A stretch of 64,000 nt of DNA from Apostichopus japonicus (lineage: Eukaryota; Echinodermata; Holothuroidea; Aspidochirotida; Stichopodidae): the NCBI RefSeq assembly GCF_037975245.1, contig NC_092573.1:22909265-22973264 (forward strand), read 5' to 3'. Under the pieces are notes generated by a model. It did no database searches. It was not told the DNA's origin and saw nothing but the letters and a program-made list of their open reading frames with translations. The translations under genes were made by a program, and so were the position numbers. The first letter of the stretch is position 1, and each line of letters opens with the position of its first letter. Positions 33,801 to 45,289 of this stretch are shown one piece after another.

Positions 33801-36800
33801 CTTGGCTGCACAGGTTTATTCCGATACAGAAAATATTGTGTCCCACGAGCTAAACAAATTATTTCGCTTCCTTTGCAAAACCTTAAAACCGATGTCATCA
33901 GTCCTGGTGTGAGCTTGCTGGATGAGAGTTACAAGGAGGGTAAGGGAAAGGGAGGGGAGAGGAAAGTGAAGAGGTTGGTAAAGGTTACTGGTGTTGCTTG
34001 AAACCTTGCGTATTGGAATCACCTGATTGCCAAAAACTTCAAAAAGAAACCCGTCTCTCAGGCTTTTTATCTTCTTGCGTGTAGTACTCTGTAAATGACT
34101 GGCGCTAAGTCAAGCTTTGTGAATGTAAAACACTTTAAGTTAGAGGTTTCCACTTCCACACTGCCAGATACCTCTTTGCAATATGTCAACTTTCTAACAG
34201 ATTTGGGTCGTCCTTGAGGCAATCAATGTCAGTCTCCTAATTCTTATATAATATGTATTTATATAAATATATATATATATATACCTGTATATATATATAT
34301 ATATATAATTGAAATCGTAATGAGTTGGAAAATCAAGAACAGTGAAAAAACTTCCAGCCTCCACCGGAATTCGAACCCGGGCCTCCCGCTCTGTGCGCTG
34401 ACACCCTAACCAACTAGGCTGTGGACGCTGATTGTATGTCCAGAGGTTCGAAACTGGTAAGGAAGGTCATAATTCCACTGTAGGCGTTTGTCACCTGTAT
34501 CGAACAATACTAGTTCTGTTTTTGATGAAATATTTTGCCTTACTCTAGAGATCAAACATGATGCTAACCAACTCGAAATCATATATATATGTGTGTAGAT
34601 GCAGTGTGACAAAAGCATATGTTGCATAAGTGAACAAAGACATATCATAGTTAACCTTGATGATATATAGAAAAAAAAACCTAGCCAGCCAGGCAGAATT
34701 AAGACTTAAACTCTTTGCCAAGAAACAAACATGTACAGTCAGTACCACTTACACTCTTCAGTGTTTATTGTCCAACAATCTTGGGCCGTGTCCAACAATT
34801 CGCCAGACATTAGGCATTCCTGGATTTTTTTACAATAATTGACTTCGCTTCTTCTCCCTTTGACAACGTATAACCTATCTGAGTCTTTTGTCCGTCTCAA
34901 GAAATTTACCACTGGAAATGTCTGAAGTGTCACATGACACATGGCATGGAATCACATGACTTTCACATACTACGGGCTGATCATTGTGCATGTAGCTATG
35001 AGCTCAGGGTATGTACTTTCTAGAGTACTTCAAATAAAGTGGAAGGAAAAAAAGAAAAAAAAAGAAAACTTAGTGGCTCTGAACAGCCTGAACGTAAACA
35101 ACGACCGTGAGTGACCGTCATATACCGGGTTTCTAAACCTTTATAATTACAGACAATTGTTGATAGCGCTGGTACGCTACAATAAAACCCTATGAATGTT
35201 AAAGGGACGGTGTCCCAAAAGAATGGGTCCATAGACTATTTGCAAAAAACTTTGTTTTGACTTTAGAAATAAAACAGTCACAAAAATTCAACTCTTGTCA
35301 TCGGGTCTAATTTCTGAGTAAATTCAACTTCAGAATGGAGAGCAAAGATATGCATATAGTTTCAAATACTTACACAAGAGGACTTCACCAGTATCTGATC
35401 TGTAGGTTAAAGAAAAAAACAGAAAAATCCATTAGAAATATCGCCTTTTGTCAAGACACGGTTTATGATTGCTGCAGTATGGCAAAACTCACTGGTGGTA
35501 TGGACTCTTTCCTGAGACACCCAGGCTGACTTTTTGTCGTAAACTAAGCTTGCAAACTACTGTGAATGTTCTTTCGGGGTGTGATTAAAAAATGAGGTAT
35601 ACCCACATCTTAAATAGTGTTTTTTCCATGGTCTATGTCCCAAAGACAATTGGAGACAGTCCAAATGAGGTGTACTCCTCAAACAACTTAACCTTTTTCC
35701 TTTGGACAAGTTGGGCTGGGTTGGGGTAGTTTGAGGGACGGAAGGAAGGAAATTACAAGAGACAGACGGGGAGCAGAGTAGGGTCACTTCGTTGCCACCC
35801 CACTCTCTAAAGTCTCGTCAATCCAACTATGAAACATACGGTTGTCACGTCTGTGAGTAGCCATATGGTTATCCTTGTTTGTGATAATAACATGTAATTG
35901 CATAGGCTATGTATACCGATTATACATCTTTGCCATTAAACTATTGCACCCTGTCAGCAGCTACAGTACAAGAAGCATCCTCCATCCTCTTCGACTTGAT
36001 CTCAAAAATCCTTTGCTTGCTTTTTTAAGAAGCCTAGCATCCAAAAAATAAGAAAATAAATTTTAAAAAACTTGCCAAGCTAGTTTATACTAGTTTTTTT
36101 ACAAGTCCCAATAATAACAATATTGTTTCTATTAATATCCACATCCAAAGCCTAATTTATGACACTCACTTCCTCAATGTTTGTTTTTTTGTTTTTGGAC
36201 AAAATTCAATTTTTTTTTTCAAACATTGATCTCTTCTGATAGATCTTCAAACACATTAAGTGAGTCGTCCAAGTTACATGACGACAGTATTTGGCAATGT
36301 TGATCAACCTAGCCATAATCTGCTTTACAAATCTGGTCAGCAATTGCTGGAGAACATTACTCATCCATAGGCAGTTGGGGAGGAGAAGGGACCATTGTGT
36401 CTATAGGTAGGTTTTTCCACGCAGGTATCAATCACAGACTGAAGCTAGTATTCTTCTCAACATTTACAGCTCACCCACCTAGGAAATCAGAAACTTTGAA
36501 CTTACTCCATTCAGCCCAAAATCTTCTACAAAGATTTGTTGAATTTATTTTAATAGCCTTGACGATTCATAAGTTGATAGAGGTCATAAATCGACAGCGA
36601 CCCCTCCCCCCCTTTCAGAATATGGACTGCACGAAAAGCTTCTCTTCTTATTTTGTTGTTAACCTATAGTGAAAATACATATCATTGGCACGCATGTCCG
36701 CTGGCTTTTTTCTTTTATGTTTAGAGCTGAAATGTAGTTTCTGGTTGGCAATCTTCCAGCTTGTGCTTTTAGATCACATGCTTTACAGTAGTAGCATCAA

Positions 36801-39329
36801 CAGGAAGATGAGTGTGTCAATCTACACTGTCGTCGTAGGAGTCGGAGATCGTCTCCCATTTTAGGAAAAGAATTTTGGCTCACGAGAGACGAGGGAGGCT
36901 TGATTGTACCAAATGGCGAAAAAGAAATCAACTATGACGCTTGAATCTGTTGTCTGATCATGAACTGGGAATATTGTTGGGGTTTTGAATGGTAACAACA
37001 ATGTCAGATGTGCTAATAGTGTACAAACTACAAAGCATACTGTCAAAGGTCATATTGTCTTGCTATTCAATGTCATACCCTGATTATTACAGAAATGTCT
37101 ATTCTGCCCCCCCCCCACCTCCCTGCCTCTCTCACTTCCGACTGGTCCATCCCGAACGACCCCCCACACGCCCCTTGTCCTTTCTCTTCGCCGCGCCCCG
37201 CCTCCTACTCACATACTACCCCTGCTGTCATGTACACGGTTGCTAGGTTACTGCTAGTAAATGTCTCATGACAGTGTGCATTTGCTCTGTAAAGTTGTTT
37301 TTGACTGCCAGATTTGTTTTGTTACACTAGCTATCAATATTCTATATAATTTACCAAAATTCCTTTGGTATTTATATAACAACACCTTACTAAATCTTTT
37401 TGTTGTTGTTGTTGCTATTTTTGGAAACCAAAACAACTTCTTGTTTGCATAAATCAACACAGCTTTAATCAGATGGCCATGCTCTGCTGATTGCTCTCAA
37501 TGAAAAGGGAAGGAGGGGGGGAATTTTTATGCAGGCCTTGGGAAAATTTGCCATTTAATAAAAATAAGTTAAAAGAAGATTTTTTGATGAATGTAGTTTA
37601 GGCTGTAGCATTCTGTTACAGATCTACAATCAATATAACAAATGAAAGAGCCATATCTTCTTCAAATGGTGGTATTTGTTTATTTATATACTGTGATGGT
37701 GTCGAGTATAATGACTGGGACACATGTACACCTATGATCAACCCTATGCCGTATGTAATATTCTAATAATAGTATCCTAATGTACAGATCATCCATACAC
37801 AGATTTTACATACATATATGTACTGTAAACTAACATGTGACTGTGACAGTACTAAACGAATGCAAGGTAAAGGTTCCTTTGAGGTTGGCAAAACACATGT
37901 AATGTTCATTTCTGAAGCATATATATCGGTTTATAGTTTCGTTTCCATGGACAAAACACTTCAGAGTATGTATCTAATCTGATGCTCGAGCATAAAGAGA
38001 TTTGGAAAGGGTCAACTACAGTGAAAAACATCGCCTCCACCAAGGGTGATGACAGAGTGCAGTTGTTGCGGAGGCCGGTAAGTGAAGCATATCACCAAGT
38101 GTGAATTTTGAGGATGCTGGCAAACCTTTATTAGTACACTATAGGTATAGAGAAGGGGAGTGGGTGGGGGATTGGGGGGGAGGGAGGGGATGGTTAGGCA
38201 TGAGGTCCAGATGAGGTGTAAGGGGGCACTGTCCATAAGATAACTAACCGAATGACTTTCACCTCATTCCACATGTGACAACAGCTTTGGTGGTCCTTAT
38301 AACAAACATAACAACAGCTTTGGTCGTTCTCATAACAAACATAACAATAGCTTTGGTCGTCCTCATAACACATGTATACATGTGACGACATTTTGGTCAT
38401 CCTTATTGCACATGTGACAACAAGTTTTGGTCATCGCCACCTATGATTCACACAAACACGAAAGTCGCTTAAAAAGTTATCAATTTTCAAACAAAGCAGC
38501 AAGCACTGTTTGACCCAAATCTCTGTCAGGATGGACTTGTAGTAGGTTGCTCGGCATTTGTTATAACGGAGGTATTTGCAGCTTGGGGTTGAAAGGTTTC
38601 GCTAGCAACTTAAGGAAAAACATGGAAAATGCAAAATAAGTGGGGAGAAAATGTGAAATAATTGGATTCTTGCATAACGGTGCAAATAAGGACCGCAATT
38701 CAACGTTATCTGTAGGATCGTTAGCTCGTCGTCGGTAACTTATTCCGGCGATACAAAATGGAGCACAACTCTAGCAACGACTCTATGTACACTAACCTGA
38801 TAGATGGTCAGTTACTGTGATGATGGTATTATTGTAAGACGCCTTGATGTGTGCAATCGGGATCTTCTCGTACGGTAATCCATTGAAGACCAGGGAGCTG
38901 TCATTTGTCGAAGAGTTCTCAGCATCTCTGTGAGACAAAGGAGGTTTATATAATTACTTGCCAACACCGAAACAAGAAATTGGTGTTGTTTTACTTCTGA
39001 TATGACCGGTGAGTTAATGAGCAAAGTAGTCAATCCCGGAACTTGCCCCATTTAGTTGTTTTCTATAAACTACAATGATATACCTGTCTCCTCTCAACAT
39101 CTGCATTCTGATTTAGCCAGCTTACAAAATGGCCCCCGATTGACCCACTTCTATATGACAGCCTACTTTCCCTTCCCTTCCAAATATATCATTTAGAAGT
39201 TTCACACCAGCTGTTTCCCAGCGAGGTTTTATTCCATCCTTCTACCCACTCCATCGTGGCCTCACCGGTGAAGTCAGTAAGACAAAGAAGCACCAAAGAA
39301 CGCAAAACTGACAGAACACAAGTTGTCAT
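27710..39329 (-). CDS. MRPS11: Mitochondrial ribosomal protein S11 (uS11m)
   Basis: Small-subunit mitoribosomal protein uS11m, which sits on the platform of the mitochondrial 28S subunit next to the mRNA exit region. Exons in order encode a short leader ([20 protein letters not shown]), the uS11 start [20 protein letters not shown], the [10 protein letters not shown] helix region, [13 protein letters not shown], and the C-terminus [19 protein letters not shown] then RPRKAKRL-stop. These match bacterial and human uS11 motifs (AHI-AS-NNT, GPGR, ITD-TP-PHNGCRP). The usual Cys before RP is Ser here. One short exon between residue 64 and GTEGF is not firmly placed. The gene covers about 11.6 kb for under 200 codons. 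The large introns hold several repeats. Confidence 0.93.
28790..29140 (-). repeat. Dispersed AGGTCA-type repeat in MRPS11 intron
   Basis: TTGACCTCTAATGACCTTTG near 28793 and GAGATGACCTTTGAACTCC near 28945, joined by 'aaggtggacctacacatcaa'. Same family and orientation as 10.3-10.7 kb. Confidence 0.6.
29250..30215. other. MRPS11 intron, nothing recognised
   Basis: AT-rich intronic sequence. A possible donor-like GTAAGT (minus, at 29326) follows a short open frame, but no family match supports an exon. Confidence 0.5.
30219..30445. repeat. Tandem repeat, 38-bp unit
   Basis: Six copies of a 38-bp unit containing TTATTATCACACAAAGGAAT and then ATGAATATTCACGCTGAC. Each has the palindrome GAATATTC. 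It lies in the MRPS11 intron between the last two exons. Confidence 0.93.
30961..31026 (-). CDS. MRPS11 exon encoding GVGPGR
   Basis: 66 nt, 22 codons, phase 0 to 0. It encodes [20 protein letters not shown] then RQ. The GPGR motif is the uS11 signature. Acceptor CCACAG, donor CAG/GTAAGG. Confidence 0.95.
32430..33420. repeat. Degenerate repeats of GCAGACCACAGACTG in MRPS11 intron
   Basis: Phrases such as TTTGCAGACCACAGACTG, CAGACCACAGATCTTA and GGGCAAGTCTGCA recur at irregular spacing (near 32437, 32665, 32728, 32965, 33012, 33150 and 33373). Several pair GCAGAC with a downstream GTCTGC, giving a 6-bp stem over a 14-nt loop. They lie just downstream of the [10 protein letters not shown] exon in transcript direction. 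Confidence 0.6.
32760..32882 (-). repeat. Donor-bearing dispersed repeat, copy a
   Basis: On the minus strand: ACAGTGTTAAAAGATTACCA, GGGCATTCTAGACACGGTAG and GGGGAGACAGGTAAGTGGG. It is close to the copy at 61078-61180 and in the sense direction of MRPS11. Confidence 0.75.
33440..33514 (-). CDS. MRPS11 exon encoding [10 protein letters not shown]
   Basis: 75 nt, 25 codons, phase 0 to 0. It encodes [20 protein letters not shown] then IAAAV, matching human [20 protein letters not shown]. Acceptor ATCGCAG after a T8 tract, donor GTG/GTAAGT. Confidence 0.95.
33738..33772 (-). CDS. MRPS11 candidate micro-exon (weak)
   Basis: The gene needs a short exon going from phase 1 to phase 0 between exon 2 and the GTEGF exon. 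This 35-nt stretch has acceptor TTGTCTAG, donor GTTAGG and the right phases, and would encode [12 protein letters not shown] ahead of GTEGF. Human has NEPLAFASC there. The match is poor and chance is a real alternative. Confidence 0.25.
33780..34250. other. MRPS11 intron, nothing recognised
   Basis: No exon, tRNA or mobile element seen. A purine-rich patch at 33936-33972 gives a false open frame on both strands. Confidence 0.5.
34250..34445 (-). repeat. tRNA-derived SINE with AT microsatellite tail
   Basis: On the minus strand from about 34440: an A box TAGTTGGTTAGGG and a B box GGGTTCGAATTCC, then about 60 nt of unique body, then an (AT)n tail at 34252-34310. The anticodon arm does not form a normal stem and there is no terminator at tRNA distance, so this is a SINE and not a tRNA gene. 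Confidence 0.75.
34450..38260. other. Long MRPS11 intron, nothing certain
   Basis: I searched the minus strand for an exon encoding an LAFASC-like strand of uS11 and found no convincing one. Otherwise AT-rich with C runs at 37108 and G runs at 38170-38190. Confidence 0.45.
38265..38430. repeat. Tandem repeat, about 33-bp unit
   Basis: About four or five copies of ACAACAGCTTTGGTCGT followed by CATAACAAACATA, decaying to the right. It is in the MRPS11 intron just downstream of exon 2. Confidence 0.85.
38797..38925 (-). CDS. MRPS11 exon 2
   Basis: 129 nt encoding [34 protein letters not shown] and TVTDHLS, the N-terminal uS11 strand. Donor TCAG/GTTAGT. The acceptor reads CTCACAGAG/AT. The first AG (exon start 38927) would not match the phase of exon 1, so the second AG is preferred. 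Confidence 0.9.
39050..39105 (-). repeat. Donor-bearing dispersed repeat, partial copy b
   Basis: Minus-strand AGAATGCAGATGTTGAGAGG then AGACAGGTATATC, a shortened relative of copy a. It lies in MRPS11 intron 1 in the sense direction. Confidence 0.5.
39266..39329 (-). CDS. MRPS11 exon 1 (probable)
   Basis: ATG at 39329-39327, 21 codons plus 1 nt, ending ACCG/GTGAGG. It encodes [21 protein letters not shown], which could serve as a mitochondrial leader although it is poor in Arg. It was chosen because its phase-1 end fits exon 2 and the donor is strong. An in-frame ATG also exists at 39395 and would add 22 residues, so the start is uncertain. Confidence 0.55.
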
Positions 39330-39884
39330 TGTTGACACATGGCTTATCCAGTTCAGGGCGGAAACCAAAATAATGCATGAACAATTGCCTGTCATAAAAA
39401 AAATACTACGGCATTATTCGTAAAAAGAAAACCAATCTGAAAAGTCGAAAAAGACAAAACAGTCGAATAATGTCTGTACTTTCAATACAAAAGGCATCTA
39501 ACATCACCACCAGAAATAAAACATTATCTTGTATAAAATTGTGTACATGTATGCCACAGGCAGTTCAAAAAGAGCCCATTTGTTACAAATTTAAAGCAAA
39601 GATATACAGTATTACACTTTGTGTTACATAAATGATTTCATTTTCCAAATTTAGGATTTAAAATAAAGTGTAGGAACACCAATAATCTTTAACGAAAGCG
39701 TAAACAGCCTTTCTTTCCCCAAAAATAATTTACAACATGTTTACCTTCTTAAAATGCAAGTTAACACTCTTAACCATTTTCAGGTCAAAATCATGTATCA
39801 TCAGACTGATAAGTCCATCTTCAGAGAACTTGATCACATTACGAATATTAATTAGTACATAATGAATAATGCATTTTGCTCTCA

Positions 39885-39990
39885 AGGAGTGGGGGCGCTG
39901 TGCTCAAACAGTCCAGTCGTGTCGTTTAGGTAGATAGGAAAGTGCAGGTAAAGACGGAGACAGGTAGGTAGGAGCGAAGCAAAGGCCTCT
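39885..39990 (+). repeat. Donor-bearing dispersed repeat, copy c
   Basis: GGGGGCGCTGTGCTCAAACA, then AAAGTGCAGGTAAAGACGG and AGACAGGTAGGTAGGAGCG. Same order of blocks as the copies at 46.1 and 61.1 kb. Confidence 0.65.
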
Positions 39991-40174
39991 TGCCACAATA
40001 ACTCTTTGCACATCTCATTGAGAGTTGCTCGTTGCACTTTCTCTGTCACTAGACTATATCAATTTTAGATTTTAGAGACAACGTTTACGGCGGATTTGGT
40101 TTCCTCCACGTAGTACCAAAGAGGTTCATCAAAGCTTTACTTTTGAAGTTATCATGTTTATTGAGGTTCACAGA

Positions 40175-40300
40175 CCCTTACACCTCTACTGACATCAAAC
40201 GAACTCTGAAGCTATATATACTGTACTTTTGGAGTGTATCATGTTTACAAGGATTTGACACTTTTTAACTTATATTGACCTCAAATGACCTCTGATCTCC
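40175..40300 (-). repeat. Dispersed AGGTCA-type repeat fragment
   Basis: ATTGACCTCAAATGACCTCT near 40275, after 'tacaaggatttgacac' as in the other copies. Confidence 0.6.
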
Positions 40301-42345
40301 ACAAAGAACAAAAAGTTCACTGTTCTCATTGCGATAGAGTTTGTACAGCTATTAGCATTGTACGATAGTTGTGAAGACCCCATAGTCTAGCAACTGATTA
40401 CTACGCCCCCCACCCACACCCCCTCCTACACTGAATGACTGATAAGCACACACAATGACTGCTTGCTGCTAATGACCAGTACTCATTAAAGTCACATGCA
40501 TATTTTCTCTCCTGTGATTGGCTACATTATCTGTTAAGACTTGTCGTGAACCGCCACCACTGTGCACCGCCCATTGCCAGTCGGGAAAATGTTATATCTT
40601 CAGTTTTCTTGATAGAAGCCGACGCGACCAAACCTGTGAAATTTCCATCAGTTTGTAGTCTTAAGCACACACACTGCCCCACTATCCACTAGTTTCCAAG
40701 TAAAGGTAATCATAAACGTCGCCGTGGGGGGGGGGGGTCGGGATCAGGTATGCAGTGTTCGGTGGGTCTTACTCTCATGCTAGGCATTGACGTGACAAAC
40801 CCCAGAGATATTGTTCAAAAATTTAGTACAATTTTTGGTTTCACTCTCAAAAGTAAACACCCCCCCCCCCAACCCTCTTCCCCATAAGTTATTCTCCATT
40901 CTTCTGGAAGTGATAATTTATTTGTTTTGATTCAAAATAAAAAATTCTAAAGAAGAAACAGATTCTCAAGATTACTTTTTAAACAAGTTTGTTGGAACTA
41001 TAGCACCCTGAAATAAACCCAAGATGCAACCCTCTATGTAGACAAATTCTAATACAAATAACTTTTAAAACAAGGAGGGCTTAAACTACGTGCACGTAGT
41101 AAATTGACATTTCACACAAAAATTACCAGATGCCATCTGGAACAAACAACACAGTGGGACAGACAGATTGACTGACTGCTAGCAATAGCTTTTCTTTTCC
41201 CTACAAGGGCCAATATAGGAGGGTGGAATGCTATACCTACCTTATCAGCAACATCTGCATTGACAAATAACACAAAGGGCCTTTTTCTATAGACAAGGGA
41301 ATATTCTTGGCAGAGTCCCCAACTTGCCCCTTTGTCTGCTGTTTGTAAGGGTAGCTCTGTTGACCCTATTTTGACCCTATGCACAGTTAAAGAAACTTTT
41401 GGACAAAGAAAGTCTAAAAAGTATGGCCAGAGGTGAGTGACTTTTACCCAAGAAGTTTGTCTCCCTCCCACCCCCCCCCCCCTTCAGTTTGATATGGACC
41501 AACAAAGAGGTAATTCAAAACCTGGGGCTGTAACTGGCAGATGGGTACCCAATTGCTAGCGTGATAAATCTGGCGCATGATATGCTGCCATTCGCCACCA
41601 ACAGCAGCCAATATGTTAACAAGGACGACACACATTTTGAAAGACATTGTGTTTGAAGTTTTGTTGAAAACAGAAACTGAATGAGTAATGATTTCCCCTT
41701 TGGGAAACATATATACTCTTTGCTTTACAGTACAAAGTCACCTGATAGGAGGAGTTCTGTTTGTCAGAAGGAACTCAATAGACTCTGCGCATTATCATCG
41801 GAGCAGTGTAGTGTTCTTCCGTCCTGCACATGATCTGACCTGCGAATAATCTTGCACTTTACAACATTTGTCCGCAAAATGTGATATTTCCGAAGACCTT
41901 GTTGGCAGGTGCTAGCAAACAGGCTTCAAAGAAACCAGTGTTTGATTACATCTAAATCAAAGGTTTGCTACTCCATCTTGGAACCTCCTATCTTGGTTTG
42001 GTTGGAATATATTCCTTGCATGTAGAACACTAAATATTATTTTGATGTTAATTGCCACATGGAATCTTTGTATCTCTTGTGAATAGTACTATTTATATGA
42101 TTGGACAAACCCATACCGTTGCACTTCACCGTTTAAAGCATGAACCCTTTCTAGTTATTTTTCACTACCAATTCACTTGTTGCAGTTTCAATTGACCGTA
42201 TGGTCTTGCTGGTGGTACCTTTGGTCTGTCAGATGGAAGTATGTGTGTACGTGGGCGTAGGTGCGTGTGTGTGTATGTATGCATGCATGTATGTATGTGT
42301 ATGCGTACATATGTTTAGATGCATATGATGCCCACCTGTGATCAA
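40300..42345. other. No recognised gene; two overlapping minus frames
   Basis: Minus frames at 41112-41471 (119 codons) and 41444-41710 (88 codons) are open but match no family I know. The first ends a possible exon at DVADK with GTAGGTAT as donor (41242), which would be consistent with an unknown exon. Frames of this length also occur by chance in this window. A GT-rich microsatellite lies at 42240-42310. Confidence 0.3.
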
Positions 42346-42572
42346 GGTACCTTCCATCAGGCGCGTAGCCAGGAATTTGCCAAGGGAGGGGCGAAACTGT
42401 AGATTCGGCATTGCAAACTATCTAAGCATAGCGCCACCATGGTTGGCGCGAAGCGTACAAGAAAATTTTGGCTAAAAATGCCTCCCAGATCGCTGGAAAT
42501 GGCACTTCCCAGGCCTTGTAAGTTGCATCTTAGCATTTTCTCTTTTGGAAATACTAGCGATATCATAAAAAC

Positions 42573-43790
42573 TAGTGTTTACACGGGTCCAAAAATCGGG
42601 AACCGGGTACCCGAGGGCCGTTACCCGTCGGGTATCCGGGTACCCGGAAAAAATTTGTTTACCCTCGTGTATCACGATTTTCAAGAAATTACATATTGGA
42701 TGCTGTAATAAATGCATTATATTCTCTACTGACAATGTTTTCATGTTCAAATACGTAGGTGTAAGATAAGGTAAAAAACCTCCCTCAATAATTTTTATTT
42801 GCTTCTGTTTCTTTCATTAACTTGTAAATAAATAAATAATTTAATTATAATTAGCATTACTACTAACATCGCACTGCCTCCGCTACTTATGCTAGCTCGT
42901 GCACGTCTATTGGATCAAACCATATAGATATCCAATTTAGCTCTTCTTCAGTTTTTCATACTACTACTATCTATTATGCAGGCCCAGGGTTCTCATTTGC
43001 CGCGAGATTGCGCGATTCGCGCAATTTGATCGCATTTGGAATAAACGATTAGTAAAAAGCCACTTGCGATTACTATTTTTTAGTTATCCCGTCTATAATC
43101 CATAAACATCGCGTATAATTCCTTGTCAGCCTTTCCTTCTTTGAAATAAACGAATGAATAAATAATAATTTCTTCCACATGGTAGCCTAACACCACACTA
43201 AGTCAATTAGAAATCTAGCTAAGCCTAACCATCTGTTATTTGCTGGAGATGTGACACAGTTATAAGACATCCATGGAATACTTTCGTAATTGCTGTTACG
43301 TTCGACCACATGGTTGCCTAACACCACACTAAGTCAATGGGGGCAGTCTAGCCTAGCCATCTGTTTATTAGCTGAAATTGTGACGCAGTTATAAGATATC
43401 TATGGAAAGCTTTCGTTATTGCTGTTATCTTCGAACACATGGTAGCTTAACAACACACTAAGTCTATGGGAAATCAGCCTAACCATCGGTTTGCACTTTT
43501 TTTTTTAAACAATCACACTTTGCGTAGGCCTATGATTCGGGTAATAAATTAGGAACCGGGTAGTATCGCGTCGAACGGGCCCCATCGTTATTGCTGTTAT
43601 CTTCTACCACATTGTAGCCTAACACCACACTAAGTCAATGGGAAATCTGCCTAACCGTCGGTTTGCCAATTTTTTTTTTTTAATTTTTTTTTAAATCACA
43701 CTTTGCTTAGGATTCGGGTAATAAATTAGGAACCGGGTAGCATCACGTCGGGCGGGTACCCGGGTACCCGGATAACCCGTGCAAACACTA
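42573..43790. mobile_element. Nested 1.2-kb hAT-like element
   Basis: 1218 bp inserted in the MITE, with target duplication ATAAAAAC (42565-42572 and 43791-43798). Terminal inverted repeats start TAGTGTTTACACGGGT at the left and, complemented, TAGTGTTTGCACGGGTTATC at the right. Subterminal GGGTACCCG palindromes lie at both ends. No transposase remains. Confidence 0.92.
43177..43670. repeat. Internal repeats of the nested hAT-like element
   Basis: Four units beginning near 43177, 43309, 43436 and 43609. Each contains CCTAACACCACACTAAGTCA (or a close variant) and then AACCATC, about 130-170 bp apart. Confidence 0.85.
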
Positions 43791-43880
43791 ATAAAAACAT
43801 TAAAAACAAATTTAAAAAATATGCTCAAGGGGGGGCGACTGCCCCCTTCGCCCCCCCTTGGCTACGCGCCTGCCTTCCAT

Positions 43881-44870
43881 ATGGATGGTTGGCCAACATA
43901 GACCAAAAGGAAGACCCTATTGTTTTTGGTTTCCATGGGGTCATTGGTCTCATACACACTCAGCAAAGATCATAAACACTTTGACCCTGTGCATACAGTA
44001 TATGTATCTAAAAGAGAAACTATCCCCTCAGTTCATCACATGGATATTTATTCCTTTATTGGTGGACGCTGTCTGAGGACCTTCTGTAGAGGTCAGAGGT
44101 CAAGTAACATCTAGAGGAAATCTTGTAGCATGAATGTCACACTTCATATGTAAGGTCCAAAGAATTTACCGAGAAGTTAGGAACCAATTCCTATCATTTC
44201 TCTCCATCCCACATGAAGTAAAGTTCGGGACTTAGGCGAGGAGAATGGGGCAAACAGTTATTACACGGATTAAGGGTTCCCTCTTTCCCCATCTCAGATG
44301 GCCGAGCCAATCCATTACTGACAAGTGTCATTGTCTGTGTTAATAAACTAGAGTGATTAATTAGCATTTTCGCTCGAACTACGAAATGTTTCCCAGCTGG
44401 AAAAGAATTGGTTTTACTCGAACCAAATTTCAGTTGACAGCAATCAAATTTGAGATGATGATTGTTTTATTTATTCTTTTTTTTCTTTCTTATTCTATTC
44501 TTCACAAGCTTCTGGTTAAAGATGATATCATTCATCATCCTCTTTCTCAGAGTCTGTTTCCTTTCAAATTCATCAAAAACATGAACAGCATGAGTGAAAC
44601 ACCTTTCCCTCGACAATTGTAAAAGTGTGGCGTGTGACTATCGTGTTCATTGGTGCTAACTACTTGTACTTGTACGTCTCATTAAGAGTAACAATTAGTA
44701 AGTTATGTTCTATTGTTACATAAATCAAACAGGGTCTTTGAAGAATTAATACACGGCCATACCGTAAACCATTAAAACCTGAACATGTTGTGTTTTCAGC
44801 GTTATAAGGTATATACTTGTAAAAGAGGCAAAGCGGGAAGTGAACGAATGGACGACAATGATGACGATTG
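43881..44870. other. No recognised gene
   Basis: Ordinary AT-rich sequence; short open frames only. Confidence 0.5.
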
Positions 44871-44875
44871 TCATA

Positions 44876-45285
44876 GTATAGTGTGTATAGTGTAGTATAG
44901 TGTAATGTAGTGTAGTATAGTCTAGTATTGTATAGTAAAGTATAGTGTAGTATAGTATCTATAGTATAGTATAGTGTGTATAGTGTAGTATAGTATAATG
45001 TAGTATAGTCTAGTGTAGTATAGTGTTATGTAGTATAGTATAGTGTAGTATAGTATAGTGTAGTATAGTGTAGTATAGTCTAGTATTGTATAGTATAGTT
45101 GAGTATAGTGTAGTATAGTATAGTATCTATAGTATAGTATAGTGTGTATATTGTAGTATAGTGTAATGTAGTGTAGTGTAGTATAGTCTAGTATTGTGTA
45201 GTATAGTATAGTAAAGTATAGTGTAGTATAGTATGGTGTAGTTTAGTACAGTGTGGTACAGTATAGTACAGTGTGAAGTATATAC
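44876..45285. repeat. TATAG/TGTAG minisatellite
   Basis: About 400 bp made almost wholly of 5-bp steps TATAG, TGTAG, TCTAG and TAAAG, with higher-order blocks (for example the block around GTATCTATAGTATAGTATAG near 44955 and again near 45125). Confidence 0.93.
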
Positions 45286-45289
45286 AACA

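Larger units (their letters stand above)
42358..43872 (-). mobile_element. hAT-like MITE, second copy, interrupted
   Basis: Same family as the element at 22659-22964, in inverse orientation. Ends are CAGGCGCGTAGCC / GGCTACGCGCCTG with a perfect 8-bp target duplication CCTTCCAT (42350-42357 and 43873-43880). Without the nested insertion it is about 289 bp. The open frames at 42357-42566 and 42439-42708 lie within it or span the junction and are not genes. Confidence 0.93.

Noticed and set aside
34365-34440. tRNA gene (minus) with good B box
   Set aside because: No proper anticodon stem, and it is followed by a body and AT tail; SINE.
36495-36530. MRPS11 micro-exon with donor GGA/GTAAGT
   Set aside because: The phase fits but the encoded residues (EDFGLNG) do not resemble the uS11 strand before GTEGF.
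41112-41471. 119-codon minus frame as a gene
   Set aside because: A possible donor exists, but there is no acceptor, start context or family match; kept only as a note.
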